This document shows positions 8,586 through 16,527 of a DNA stretch of 64,000 nt, in pieces. Position 1 is the stretch's first letter, and the number at the start of each line of letters is the position of its first letter. The stretch covers positions 558,001 to 622,000 of the forward strand of contig CP159991.1 of assembly GCA_040702985.1 (NCBI GenBank), in the 5' to 3' direction. This stretch comes from Alloscardovia omnicolens (lineage in GTDB: Bacteria; Actinomycetota; Actinomycetes; Actinomycetales; Bifidobacteriaceae). The notes beneath the pieces were generated by a model. The model made no database searches, was not told the DNA's origin, and saw nothing but the letters and a program-made list of their open reading frames with translations. The translations under genes and the position numbers were made by a program.

Positions 8586-11090
8586 TTACTGCGCATATTT
8601 TGCTGGCTCTGCCTTAAAAGTTTCCAAGCAATGTTCTGAACAGAAGTGATATACGCGTGAGCCATAAGCAAATGGATGTTGCTCTGCGGTAACCGTCATG
8701 CCACATATTGGATCCACCAGTACGTCCTCTAAGCTGCTGCTTTGTGGTGCTGGAGTTGCTTTATCCTTGTTCTTCAAAAAATCAAACATGAGTTCTCCTT
8801 GCTGAGAATGTTCTTCATCATCAATAATAACCTGAGGGTTATGGGATTGTTGGATCCTCGTCACGTGGCTGCTATCTAAACGTACACCGCGTAGTCGTGA
8901 CGAGTTAAGAATCAAGCTTACAGAGCTGAAAGCCATGGCAAGACCTGCAATCATAGGATTCAGAAGCCAACCGGTGAATGGATACAATACTCCCGTGGCA
9001 ATAACGAGCCCGATTGCGTTGTATGCAAATGCAAAAGCCAGATTTTCATAAATATTGCGCATAGTTGCACGGCTGAGACGAATCATGCGAGCCACGGCTA
9101 AAATATCGCCAGTCATAAGGGTGACATCTGCAGACTTCATAGCAATATCTGTGCCGGTACCCATAGCAAAACCAATATCAGACTGTGCTAAAGCGGGCGC
9201 ATCATTTATGCCATCACCCACCATTGCAATCAGCTGATTGTGCTGATGTGTCTGCTGACGTTGTGCATGAGAAATCCAAAAAGCTTTGCCATCTGGTTTT
9301 ACCTGAGCAATAACCGTATCAAGTCCCGCCTGTCTAGCCACATCTTTAGCTACTTCAGCTTTATCGCCAGAAAGCATAATTGTTCTTATTCCCATGCTTT
9401 TCAGCTCAGCAAGAGCTTGAGCAGAGGTAGCTTTTATGTGATCATTCGAGTAGGAAATCTCAGCAGTAGACGAATTTTCAACGCTTGCAATGCCTTCAGT
9501 AATTGTTCCTGTTTTATCAAAAAATATAGTGCGAATATGACGAGCCTTGTCTAAAGCATCGGCAGAAGAAATCAAAATTCCATACTGAGCTCCACGGCCA
9601 ATTGCGGCGGTAATAGATAGCGGTGTTGCTAATCCTAAAGCACATGGGCAAGCAATAATCAAAACGGTAACTGCTGTTGTCAGTGCGTAGCTCAGAGATG
9701 ACTGTGGGGCAAAAGATAACCAGAGTGTAAAAGTCCACAGAGCAATGAGGAAAACTGTTGGCACAAAAACGCGCGCGATTTTATCAGCTACAGCTTGAAC
9801 GGGTGCTTTGCTGGCTTGGGCTGAGGAGACTAACTGAATAATCTGAGAGAGAACCGTATCCTTGCCAGTAGCGGTTACTTGCATTGCAACGGGAGCGTTC
9901 AAACTTAAAGTACCGCCAGTAATCTGTTCGCCTTCGCTGCGTTCAACAGGTTCAGATTCACCAGTCATCATCGATTCATCAAAACGTGAAGACCCTTTAA
10001 TAATCACGCCATCGGTAGGAACTGTGTGCCCACCTGAAACTTGAATGATGTCACCAGTGCGGATCTGGCTCATAGATATTTCATGGCCGGCATCTGGAAG
10101 TTTCCATGCTTGCGAACTCAGTTCTTCAGCAGAGAGAACTCGTGCAGTGTCAGGACGCAATGCCATTAATGCCTCAATTGCACTGTTTGTGCCGGCTCGC
10201 GCTTTCGATTCAATGAGGGAGCCTAAAACAACGAGAGTGAGAACTACAACAACAGTGTCAAAATACACGTGACGAGTATTTTCAGGCAAAACTCCTGGCG
10301 CGATGCAGACGAGCAGGCTAAAAACATAAGCAGCTGAGGTGCCCACTGTGACCAAGGCATTCATTTCTGGATTGCGGTGAATAAGAGCGCTCCAACCAAT
10401 ACGATGAATATCCCAACCGGTGTAGAACATAACAGGCGTGGCAAGAATAGCTTGAATCCATGGGTTGTTGAGCCATGATGGAACATGATGTCCCCACATC
10501 ATAGATCCCATGCCGAGAATGAAGACGGGAATGCTAAAAATCGCACCAATAATCAGCTTTTTCTTCAAGTTGTCAATGTCTTCAGTAGAACTGTTGTCAG
10601 TATTTTTGCTGGAGAAAGTGTCGGTTGAATTTGCTTGGTTATCGCTACGAAGCACGCTGTCGGGAGTCATGTCGGTCTTAGTGATGTTATCAGTATTGCT
10701 TGTGTCTGCTTCATGGGCTGGTGCAGTTCCAGATACTTTAAGCATGCCATGCACCATATTCATGCCACAAGAAAAAGGATATTCACCAGCGCTTAAAGCT
10801 GGTAAATGCACAGCAGTTGTGCGACCAGAAGCTAAATAGGTGTCAGTTTTGAGGTCGGGGAAAATAACATGCGATGTGCATTCTCCGCTATCTTTGCGGT
10901 CAAAATAAAGAGTGAGGGGAACTCCTGCTTGAGCGTGAATAAGAGCGGGGGAATATGAACCATTCACGCTAATGGTAATGTCCTGTTTTCCATTCGCTAC
11001 ATTCGTATGCTCGCCTTGGTGGGGTGCAAAAAAGTACCACAATAAGCCAATACTTATCAGTAATGCAACCGCGCAATATGCAAAAATCAT
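8586..11090 (-). CDS. Copper-type P1B ATPase with cupredoxin and YHS domains, apparently lacking the N-domain
   Basis: Heavy-metal P-type ATPase, most like copper exporters (CopA). I start it at ATG 11088-11090 because GAAGGA lies at the right distance; the longer open frame would run into rmuC. The 834 residues comprise an N-terminal membrane helix (1-21), a cupredoxin-like domain (about 36-117, ending in the copper-ligand-like CGMNMVHGM), a Ser/Thr/Asp-rich linker, the ATPase (from about 176) with actuator TGES, membrane CPC (IIACPCALG), phosphorylation DKTGT and hinge GDGINDAPAL motifs, and a C-terminal YHS domain (DPICGMTV, YHFCSEHC). Odd: only about 20 residues lie between DKTGTITEG and the D-x-IK region that returns to the P-domain. 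The usual 110-140-residue nucleotide-binding domain with its HP motif is absent, with the frame intact. ATP-driven transport may therefore be lost. Confidence 0.85.
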   Translation of the reverse strand: MIFAYCAVALLISIGLLWYFFAPHQGEHTNVANGKQDITISVNGSYSPALIHAQAGVPLTLYFDRKDSGECTSHVIFPDLKTDTYLASGRTTAVHLPALSAGEYPFSCGMNMVHGMLKVSGTAPAHEADTSNTDNITKTDMTPDSVLRSDNQANSTDTFSSKNTDNSSTEDIDNLKKKLIIGAIFSIPVFILGMGSMMWGHHVPSWLNNPWIQAILATPVMFYTGWDIHRIGWSALIHRNPEMNALVTVGTSAAYVFSLLVCIAPGVLPENTRHVYFDTVVVVLTLVVLGSLIESKARAGTNSAIEALMALRPDTARVLSAEELSSQAWKLPDAGHEISMSQIRTGDIIQVSGGHTVPTDGVIIKGSSRFDESMMTGESEPVERSEGEQITGGTLSLNAPVAMQVTATGKDTVLSQIIQLVSSAQASKAPVQAVADKIARVFVPTVFLIALWTFTLWLSFAPQSSLSYALTTAVTVLIIACPCALGLATPLSITAAIGRGAQYGILISSADALDKARHIRTIFFDKTGTITEGIASVENSSTAEISYSNDHIKATSAQALAELKSMGIRTIMLSGDKAEVAKDVARQAGLDTVIAQVKPDGKAFWISHAQRQQTHQHNQLIAMVGDGINDAPALAQSDIGFAMGTGTDIAMKSADVTLMTGDILAVARMIRLSRATMRNIYENLAFAFAYNAIGLVIATGVLYPFTGWLLNPMIAGLAMAFSSVSLILNSSRLRGVRLDSSHVTRIQQSHNPQVIIDDEEHSQQGELMFDFLKNKDKATPAPQSSSLEDVLVDPICGMTVTAEQHPFAYGSRVYHFCSEHCLETFKAEPAKYAQ

Positions 11091-11191
11091 AGCCACATCC
11101 TTCTTAAACTCTACGTACATAAATAGGTTGAACGTGTGTGATATTCCCTCGTGACATGAAGTTTCACTGGTGGCGATGGCACCTGCTATTA

Positions 11192-11207
11192 TCGAACATA
11201 TGTTCGA
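11192..11207. promoter_or_regulatory. SOS box (LexA operator) over the rmuC start
   Basis: TCGAACATATGTTCGA is a perfect 16-bp palindrome matching the actinobacterial LexA box TCGAAC-N4-GTTCGA. It overlaps a -10-like TATTAT (11187-11192) and the ATG at 11200. The -10 to ATG distance (7 bp) fits a leaderless transcript starting at the ATG, so bound LexA would block initiation directly. No lexA gene is in the window. Confidence 0.88.
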
Positions 11208-12588
11208 AACGGTTCTTATTTTCGTGATTAGCCTTGTTTTAGGTGCTATTTGTGGATTTGCGTATGCTCGTTTTTTGGGGAAAAAAGCGGGTAACAATCA
11301 TGCCGATATTGGGCAACTTGAAAACCAACTGGAGGAGACAGCAGTTGCTCGAGATCAGTTCAAGGAGCAAGCCGAACTTTTACGTTCTGATTTAGCTGCG
11401 GAGCGCGAAGCTACAGCTAAATTAGAGGGTACGCTTTCCGGTGTGCGTGAGCAGCTCAGTTTTGCTCAAGAGGAGCTCATCAAAGCTCAGAATGCAGAAA
11501 AAGAACGTGTGGAACGTGAACGCCTCAAAGAGCTGAAACGTGAAGAAGAATTAAGACTAAAGCAGGAACAAGAGCTCAATGAAGAGTCTCGTGTGTTAAA
11601 GGCTTTGAGTCCTGTGCAGAAGAACTTAGATGTGCTGCAACAAAAGGTGACGCAAATAGAAGAGAGCCGCAAATCCGAAATGGGTAAGCTCGGTGAGCAG
11701 TTACTTGGATTAGGCAAAGCGCAGGAAAAGCTTGATAAAGAAACCACAAGCCTTGCGATGGCGTTACGAAATAATAAAGTGCGTGGAGCATGGGGAGAAG
11801 CTCAGCTCAAAAACATTGTGGAATCAGCGGGGTTGCGAGATCATGTGGATTTTGAAACTCAATACTCTGTGCGTAATGCAGAGGGGAAGCAGCAGCGACC
11901 GGATATGGTAGTGTTCCTTCCTGATGGCAAATTCATTCCTATTGATGCAAAAGTACCGTATTCTGCTTATCAAAAAGCGTGTGAAATTAGCGATGCTGCC
12001 TCGGAGCAAGAACTACAGTTGCGTGACCAATATTTAGCTGAACACGCAAAGGCTTTGCGCTCTCATATTGATACTTTAGGAAGCCGTGAATATTGGAAAA
12101 ATGACGATGATCGCGTTGCTCCTGACTTTGTTATTGCTTTTATTCCTAACGAATCATTGCTGCAAGCTGCCTTAGATGTTGATCCAACTATTCTGGATTA
12201 TGCCTTTAATAAGCAGGTGGCTTTAACCTCTCCAGTCACGCTGTGGTCTGTGCTTAAATCCGTTGCTTTCGCATGGCAGCAACAGATATTAAGCGAGGAA
12301 GCACAACAACTCTTTGATTTATCTCGTGAACTTTTTGGTCGTTTAGGATCAATGAGTAAAAACGCTGCCAAACTCGGTAAAACATTAGGAAAAGCTGTAC
12401 AAGATTACAATCTCTTTGTAGGTTCCTTGCAAACTAAAGTAGTTCCAACAGCGCGTAAGCTTAATAAGCTTGACCAATCAATTATCTATGAAGAGCCGCA
12501 GGCTATTGAAAATGAGAAGAATGCCGAGATACGAGATATTACCGCTCCAGAGCTCTTAGCTGCGTGGGACGACGAGACGGAAAGCTAA
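11200..12588 (+). CDS. rmuC: DNA recombination protein RmuC
   Basis: RmuC-family protein, which limits DNA inversions at short repeats and has a PD-(D/E)XK-nuclease-like core. The 462 residues start with a membrane helix (MFETVLIFVISLVLGAICG), followed by a long E/K/Q/R-rich coiled coil (about 35-165), then the RmuC domain with NKVRGAWGEAQLKNIVESAGL, RPDMVVFLPDG and FIPIDAKVPYSAY, and VIAFIPNESLLQAAL. I choose ATG 11200 over an in-frame ATG at 11170 because 11200 gives a proper N-terminal membrane anchor and sits 7 bp after TATTAT inside the SOS box. The two genes downstream are tightly spaced and probably co-transcribed. A LexA box on rmuC fits a role in DNA-damage response. Confidence 0.93.
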   Translation: MFETVLIFVISLVLGAICGFAYARFLGKKAGNNHADIGQLENQLEETAVARDQFKEQAELLRSDLAAEREATAKLEGTLSGVREQLSFAQEELIKAQNAEKERVERERLKELKREEELRLKQEQELNEESRVLKALSPVQKNLDVLQQKVTQIEESRKSEMGKLGEQLLGLGKAQEKLDKETTSLAMALRNNKVRGAWGEAQLKNIVESAGLRDHVDFETQYSVRNAEGKQQRPDMVVFLPDGKFIPIDAKVPYSAYQKACEISDAASEQELQLRDQYLAEHAKALRSHIDTLGSREYWKNDDDRVAPDFVIAFIPNESLLQAALDVDPTILDYAFNKQVALTSPVTLWSVLKSVAFAWQQQILSEEAQQLFDLSRELFGRLGSMSKNAAKLGKTLGKAVQDYNLFVGSLQTKVVPTARKLNKLDQSIIYEEPQAIENEKNAEIRDITAPELLAAWDDETES

Positions 12589-12598
12589 ACTATCAATC

Positions 12599-13438
12599 AT
12601 GACTGATTTTAAAGCAACAGGCAGTGCCGATATTCGTCAGCAGATTGCTGACTTACCTGAGGAGATGCTCGAGCCAACGCAGCGTCTCGAAAAGCTAGTA
12701 CGGGCTGAAGTGGCAGATAAACAATTCAGTGAGCTAACTGGTGTCACATATCATCATGATGGAGCAACTCTAGCGGGTCATGCACTCTTAGATGCGTTGG
12801 AAACTCACGGTTTTTCGATTGATGATTTTGATGCTGTTGGTGCTATGACCTCTGCTGGAATTCCACTCGTTACAGCTATGGTTCATGCTGCAGCTTCGCG
12901 CGGTCAGCTTCTTGACGGTTTTTTGATGGACTTTGTATTCCCTGGAATTAAGGGACCTTCTATTGCAGATAAACGCGTTATTCTTGTTGACGCATGGCTT
13001 TCAGAAAAATCTTTCGTACAAACATCTTCTGTAGTGACTCTCACACATGGAAATGAACTCAATCTTGATTTTGCTGTTCTTGAAAATGAGGGTGCTCAGA
13101 TTTGTGCTATCACTTCTTTGGTAGGAAGTGTTGGGCAAATTGAGCAGTATGCACATAAAGAAGAATGTTGTGGCGGTGGTCAGTGCGGAACAGGCCACGA
13201 GAATACTCACAGCCCTGAGCACGAGTGCCATAGCAATACGGATCATGTGTGCGCGTGCGGCGGTCACGATGAGCATCACAATGATGACCATCACAATGAC
13301 GAGCATGGTTATCATGCACATGACGGTCATGAGCACAATGAAGATTTGCAGATTCAACTGGTGAACCCTGTAACAGGCTCACGTGCTGTTGTACCATTTA
13401 TTCCTGTTTTCTCCGATAAGGACGTGCAGACCGCATGA
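12599..13438 (+). CDS. Orotate phosphoribosyltransferase-like protein with His-rich insert and degenerate PRPP loop
   Basis: 279 residues. The N-terminal two thirds look like a type I phosphoribosyltransferase of the PyrE group (hood helix, then FDAVGAMTSAGIPLVTAMVHAA and RVILVDAWLSEKSFV). Where catalytic members have a PRPP-binding loop of the form VDDVxTTG, this protein reads VDAWLSEKS, so ordinary PRPP catalysis is doubtful. From about residue 189 to 249 there is an insert with a Cys cluster (CCGGGQC, CACGG) and more than 15 His mixed with Asp, Glu and Asn, probably a metal-binding segment. A short C-terminal strand follows. It lies between rmuC and the methyltransferase, and its stop overlaps the methyltransferase ATG (ATGA). 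No clear ribosome site precedes the ATG. Function unknown; metal storage, sensing or delivery are possibilities. Confidence 0.75.
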   Translation: MTDFKATGSADIRQQIADLPEEMLEPTQRLEKLVRAEVADKQFSELTGVTYHHDGATLAGHALLDALETHGFSIDDFDAVGAMTSAGIPLVTAMVHAAASRGQLLDGFLMDFVFPGIKGPSIADKRVILVDAWLSEKSFVQTSSVVTLTHGNELNLDFAVLENEGAQICAITSLVGSVGQIEQYAHKEECCGGGQCGTGHENTHSPEHECHSNTDHVCACGGHDEHHNDDHHNDEHGYHAHDGHEHNEDLQIQLVNPVTGSRAVVPFIPVFSDKDVQTA

Positions 13439-14134
13439 TTCCACCAAGTGAATTTACTCAACGTGTTATTGCAGCGGGAGACCCTGGCTTGCGAGAAATT
13501 GGTGTTGGTCCGATGGGTAGAAGAACATCCTGATCAGCCGCTCCCACGCGGTGAACAGTATGATGAGGAACTTCTGCGCGAAGGAGATCGGCGCAATGTG
13601 ATGGATCGTTACCGATATTGGAGCGTTGAGGCTATTAAAAAAGATCTCGATGAGCGTGGTCGCTATGGTTTCGAAGTAGCCGTGGAAAATTGGACGCATG
13701 ATTTTAATATCGGTTCTATTGTGCGTACTGCTAACGCATTTACTGCGAATGCTGTTCACATTATCGGTCCCAAGAAATGGAACCGCAAGGGCTCGTTAAT
13801 GACCGAGCTGTATCAGCACGTATATCACCATGCCAGCATTGATGAGTTCATTGACAATCTCACTGCTCGTGCTGAACAAGAGGGGAAACCTCGCCCGCGT
13901 ATTATTGCTCTTGATATTGTTCCAGGAGCGCAACCTATTGAACGTTATGATTTCCCGGAAAATTGCGTCATGATTTTTGGTGCAGAAGGTCCGGGTTTGA
14001 CCAGTCGTGCGCTTGAACGTGCTGATGATGTTGTCTATATTTCACAAACAGGATCTGTACGTTCGCTCAATGCAGGTGCGGCCGCAGCAGTTGCTATGCA
14101 TACATGGGTGATGCAACACGGAACAATTGTATAA
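13435..14134 (+). pseudogene. TrmH/SpoU-family RNA 2'-O-methyltransferase, N-terminal frameshift
   Basis: SPOUT-class methyltransferase that uses S-adenosylmethionine to methylate ribose in tRNA or rRNA. The knotted C-terminal domain is complete: NWTHDFNIGSIVRTANAF (motif 1), VMIFGAEGPGLT (motif 2) and VYISQTGSVRSLNAGAAAAVA (motif 3). The natural start appears to be ATG 13435, overlapping the preceding stop (ATGA). That frame reads MIPPSEFTQRVIAAGDPGLR, then ends early because of an extra A at 13513 in GGTCCG-A-TGGGTA. Removing it joins the frame (GVGPWVEEHPDQ) to the main body and gives 232 residues. As sequenced, the body is open only from GTG 13448, which has no good ribosome site and replaces about 20 N-terminal residues. 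A sequencing error is quite possible. Confidence 0.8.
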
Positions 14135-14597
14135 CCCACGTTGGTGATCCCTGACTTCTACGTAGGCAAGGTCGGACAGTGTGTGTTGTCACGCAAGCGG
14201 TAGTTGTCGGCTAAATCACGGGTTCTACAGGTTGTGGTTTTAAGTACTGAGTGGGATTGTGGGAACAAGCCTATTTTAGGCGTTTTGCTGTTTTTGGCAG
14301 TTAGGTTTTAGCTCATGTGTAGGTTTATGTTTTATTGAAGGTTAGGGTATAGCCCTCGTCTGCTCTACGCGTTTGGATTCGATAAGTCTGCGCACAAGTT
14401 TTTCGTCGAAGACTTATATGTCAGGGTTTGTTGTTCGAACGTTTCAATGTGCTTTTAATCTCAAGACCTCTCGCTCAATATTTTCGACCAGGAAGTCAGG
14501 AACTCAATAAATTTATAAAGTTTTAGACTTCAAAGTCTGAAACTTTGCGTTTCCTGATTTTTAGCTCTACAATGGACTAGAAAATGGGAGGTGCAGT
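14135..14597 (+). promoter_or_regulatory. 463-bp gap with operator-like palindrome and promoter of the DUF4143 ATPase
   Basis: No gene is visible in the first 380 bp. At 14517-14546 a near-perfect palindrome (AAAGTTTTAGACTT, 2-bp centre, AAGTCTGAAACTTT) has arms of 14 bp with one mismatch. It abuts a good promoter, TTGCGT (14545-14550), 17 bp, TACAAT (14568-14573), so a bound repressor would cover the -35 box. GGGAGG (14585-14590) is the ribosome site for ATG 14598. The palindrome looks like an operator for autoregulation or for a trans-acting regulator. Confidence 0.7.
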
Positions 14598-15827
14598 ATG
14601 ACCGAACTAATTAATCGCCCTGACTATCTAAATCAGCTGATTCAGAATAGGGATGTGGATCTGGTCAAGATCGTAACCGGTATTCGCAGATGTGGAAAAT
14701 CAAGTTTGCTCGACTTATTTCATCAATTTCTAATCGACGATGGAGTACCTGAGGCTAACATCATTCATTTGAATCTTGAGTCGTTGCGATATAGGGATCT
14801 GCATGACTATCTTGCTTTCTATGATTATGTCAGTGAGCGTATTGCTGAGAGTGGAAAGACTTACCTGATCTTCGATGAACTGCAGGCTGTGGAACATTGG
14901 GAAAAGGCTGTTGAGTCATTCCGTCTTGATTTTGATGTGGATATCTACATCACCGGATCCAATGCTTATTTACTATCTACGGAATTATCTACACTGCTTT
15001 CTGGTAGATATGTAGAAATTCGTATGCTCCCTCTGTCCTTCAAAGAGTTTTTAACGTTCTACGAGTTTTCTCCATCCGTTACTGTAGAGGAAAAGTTCCA
15101 AAAATACTTACAGTTTGGAGGTATGCCAATTCTGAGAGAATATCAGTTCAACGAAGCACGAAGTAATCAAGCGCTAGAGGGCATCTATTCCACCGTTGTG
15201 CTACGTGATATTCTTCAGCGAAACAATCAAGCGGATCAGAGTATGTTGCAGAAAATCATGCTGTTCCTGTGTTCCAATATTGGAAGCATTACTTCTCCTA
15301 ATAGCATCGGCAATGTCCTATCTAGCGAGGGTGATATTCACCCTGGTAAAGGAAAGAATGTTGCTGGAAAAACGGTAGATAAATATATTGCTATGTTGCG
15401 CAGTGCATTCATTTTCTTTTCTGTTGGACGATATGATGTTAAGGGTAAGCAACTGCTCAAAACATTAGGTAAGAACTATATTATTGATCTCGGTTTTCGT
15501 AACATGCTTCTCGGTTACCGCGACGCAGACCGGGGTCATATTCTTGAAAACATTGTGTTCTTGGAACTCATCCGGCGCGAGTACCGAGTTTATATCGGTA
15601 AAGTCGCTGATACAGAGATTGACTTTATTGCGGAAAAACCAAATGAAAAGCTCTATATTCAGGTAACAGAAAGTATGCAGTCCTCGCAGACTCGCGAGCG
15701 AGAACTAAGACCACTTCGCATGATTCATGACAATTACGAAAAAATTGTCCTGTCAATGGATAGAAACTATATCAATTCTTATGATGGCATCAAATCCTTG
15801 TACCTGATTGATTGGCTCCTGTCCTAA
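14598..15827 (+). CDS. AAA-type ATPase with DUF4143 (AAA_14 family)
   Basis: 409 residues. The N-terminal AAA_14 domain has a Walker A-like loop GIRRCGKSSLL and Walker B-like IFDELQ. The sensor region ITGSNAYLLSTELSTLLSGR and LPLSFKEFL follow. The C-terminal DUF4143 half has DLGFRNMLLG and a PD-(D/E)XK-like strand pair EIDFIAEKPNEKLYIQVTES. Proteins of this family are widespread, often on genomic islands, and most have no assigned function. It stands alone between long noncoding flanks (463 and 403 bp) with its own promoter and palindrome, between the methyltransferase and gatC. This looks like a small insertion into a housekeeping region. Full length; no decay seen. Confidence 0.88.
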   Translation: MTELINRPDYLNQLIQNRDVDLVKIVTGIRRCGKSSLLDLFHQFLIDDGVPEANIIHLNLESLRYRDLHDYLAFYDYVSERIAESGKTYLIFDELQAVEHWEKAVESFRLDFDVDIYITGSNAYLLSTELSTLLSGRYVEIRMLPLSFKEFLTFYEFSPSVTVEEKFQKYLQFGGMPILREYQFNEARSNQALEGIYSTVVLRDILQRNNQADQSMLQKIMLFLCSNIGSITSPNSIGNVLSSEGDIHPGKGKNVAGKTVDKYIAMLRSAFIFFSVGRYDVKGKQLLKTLGKNYIIDLGFRNMLLGYRDADRGHILENIVFLELIRREYRVYIGKVADTEIDFIAEKPNEKLYIQVTESMQSSQTRERELRPLRMIHDNYEKIVLSMDRNYINSYDGIKSLYLIDWLLS

Positions 15828-16230
15828 ACATCATCATGCATGAGGTATTCAAAATGTTGTCTGAGAGCTCATCCCGACCAGTTATCATTGCAGCTCGTGG
15901 CATACAGAAGTAGTCTGTATCTTTTCGCGAAAGAGCGAGTTTCCAACTAACATACCTGTTCTGCAGGAGGGGGCGATTGTTGGCATTTTCGGCACCGATT
16001 ACTTGAATGAGTGAACGATTAAGTGCAGGGGCGGTCTTAATCGAAGACCCAAAATGGCGCGGAAACGTTAAAGCGTCGCCTAAAACCTTTCCCAAATCTC
16101 TGGTTTGTAGAGACTCTGGGCATACTTAATCATATCCTCGTCAAACCTATCCCGATTCTCTTTAATCCAGAAGAAGACGGATACAAACTCGTAACCCAAG
16201 TGTCGGGTTAAACATCTAATATGGGGCATT
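15828..16230. other. 403-bp gap; possible gene remnant on the minus strand
   Basis: No complete gene is seen. On the minus strand about 40 codons (roughly 16085-16205) read [19 protein letters not shown] and on to KYAQSLYKPEIWERF before a stop. The composition looks like the C-terminus of a real protein, but the family is unrecognised and no start is present. A second minus-strand stretch just beyond it is less convincing. TAATAT (16217-16222) 8 bp before the gatC ATG could be a -10 box giving a nearly leaderless transcript. Confidence 0.35.
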
Positions 16231-16524
16231 ATGCCTACATTTACACGTGAAGAAATCGAGCATTTGGGCGAACTTGCTCAAATAGCTTTAACAGACGAAG
16301 AAATTACTCGTCTTCAAGGTGAACTGAACGCAGTTGCAGAGGCTATTGCACAGGTGCAAGAAGTTGCTTCAGAAAACATTGCACCAACTGCAAACCCAGT
16401 ACCTCTTGAAGCATATATGCGTCCAGATGAGCCTGCAACACCATTGACTCAAGAAGAAGCTCTGTCAGGAGCTCCCGCGTCTGAGTCTGGTATGTTCGTA
16501 GCTCCACAGATTTTGGGGGAGTAA
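16231..16524 (+). CDS. gatC: Asp-tRNA(Asn)/Glu-tRNA(Gln) amidotransferase subunit C
   Basis: Small subunit (97 residues) of the GatCAB amidotransferase, which converts misacylated Glu-tRNA(Gln) or Asp-tRNA(Asn) to the correct amide form. The helical N-terminus [19 protein letters not shown] and the central [14 protein letters not shown] are typical, as is the C-terminal ending with FVAPQIL. The ATG at 16231 lies 8 bp after TAATAT and has only GGGG as a possible ribosome site. gatA starts 3 bp after its stop, so the operon gatC-gatA-gatB is compact. Confidence 0.95.
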   Translation: MPTFTREEIEHLGELAQIALTDEEITRLQGELNAVAEAIAQVQEVASENIAPTANPVPLEAYMRPDEPATPLTQEEALSGAPASESGMFVAPQILGE

Positions 16525-16527
16525 TTC

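Noticed and set aside
14135-14516. tRNA or other stable RNA gene in the gap
   Set aside because: No T-loop, cloverleaf or CCA end found; a GTTCGAAC at 14434 is isolated.
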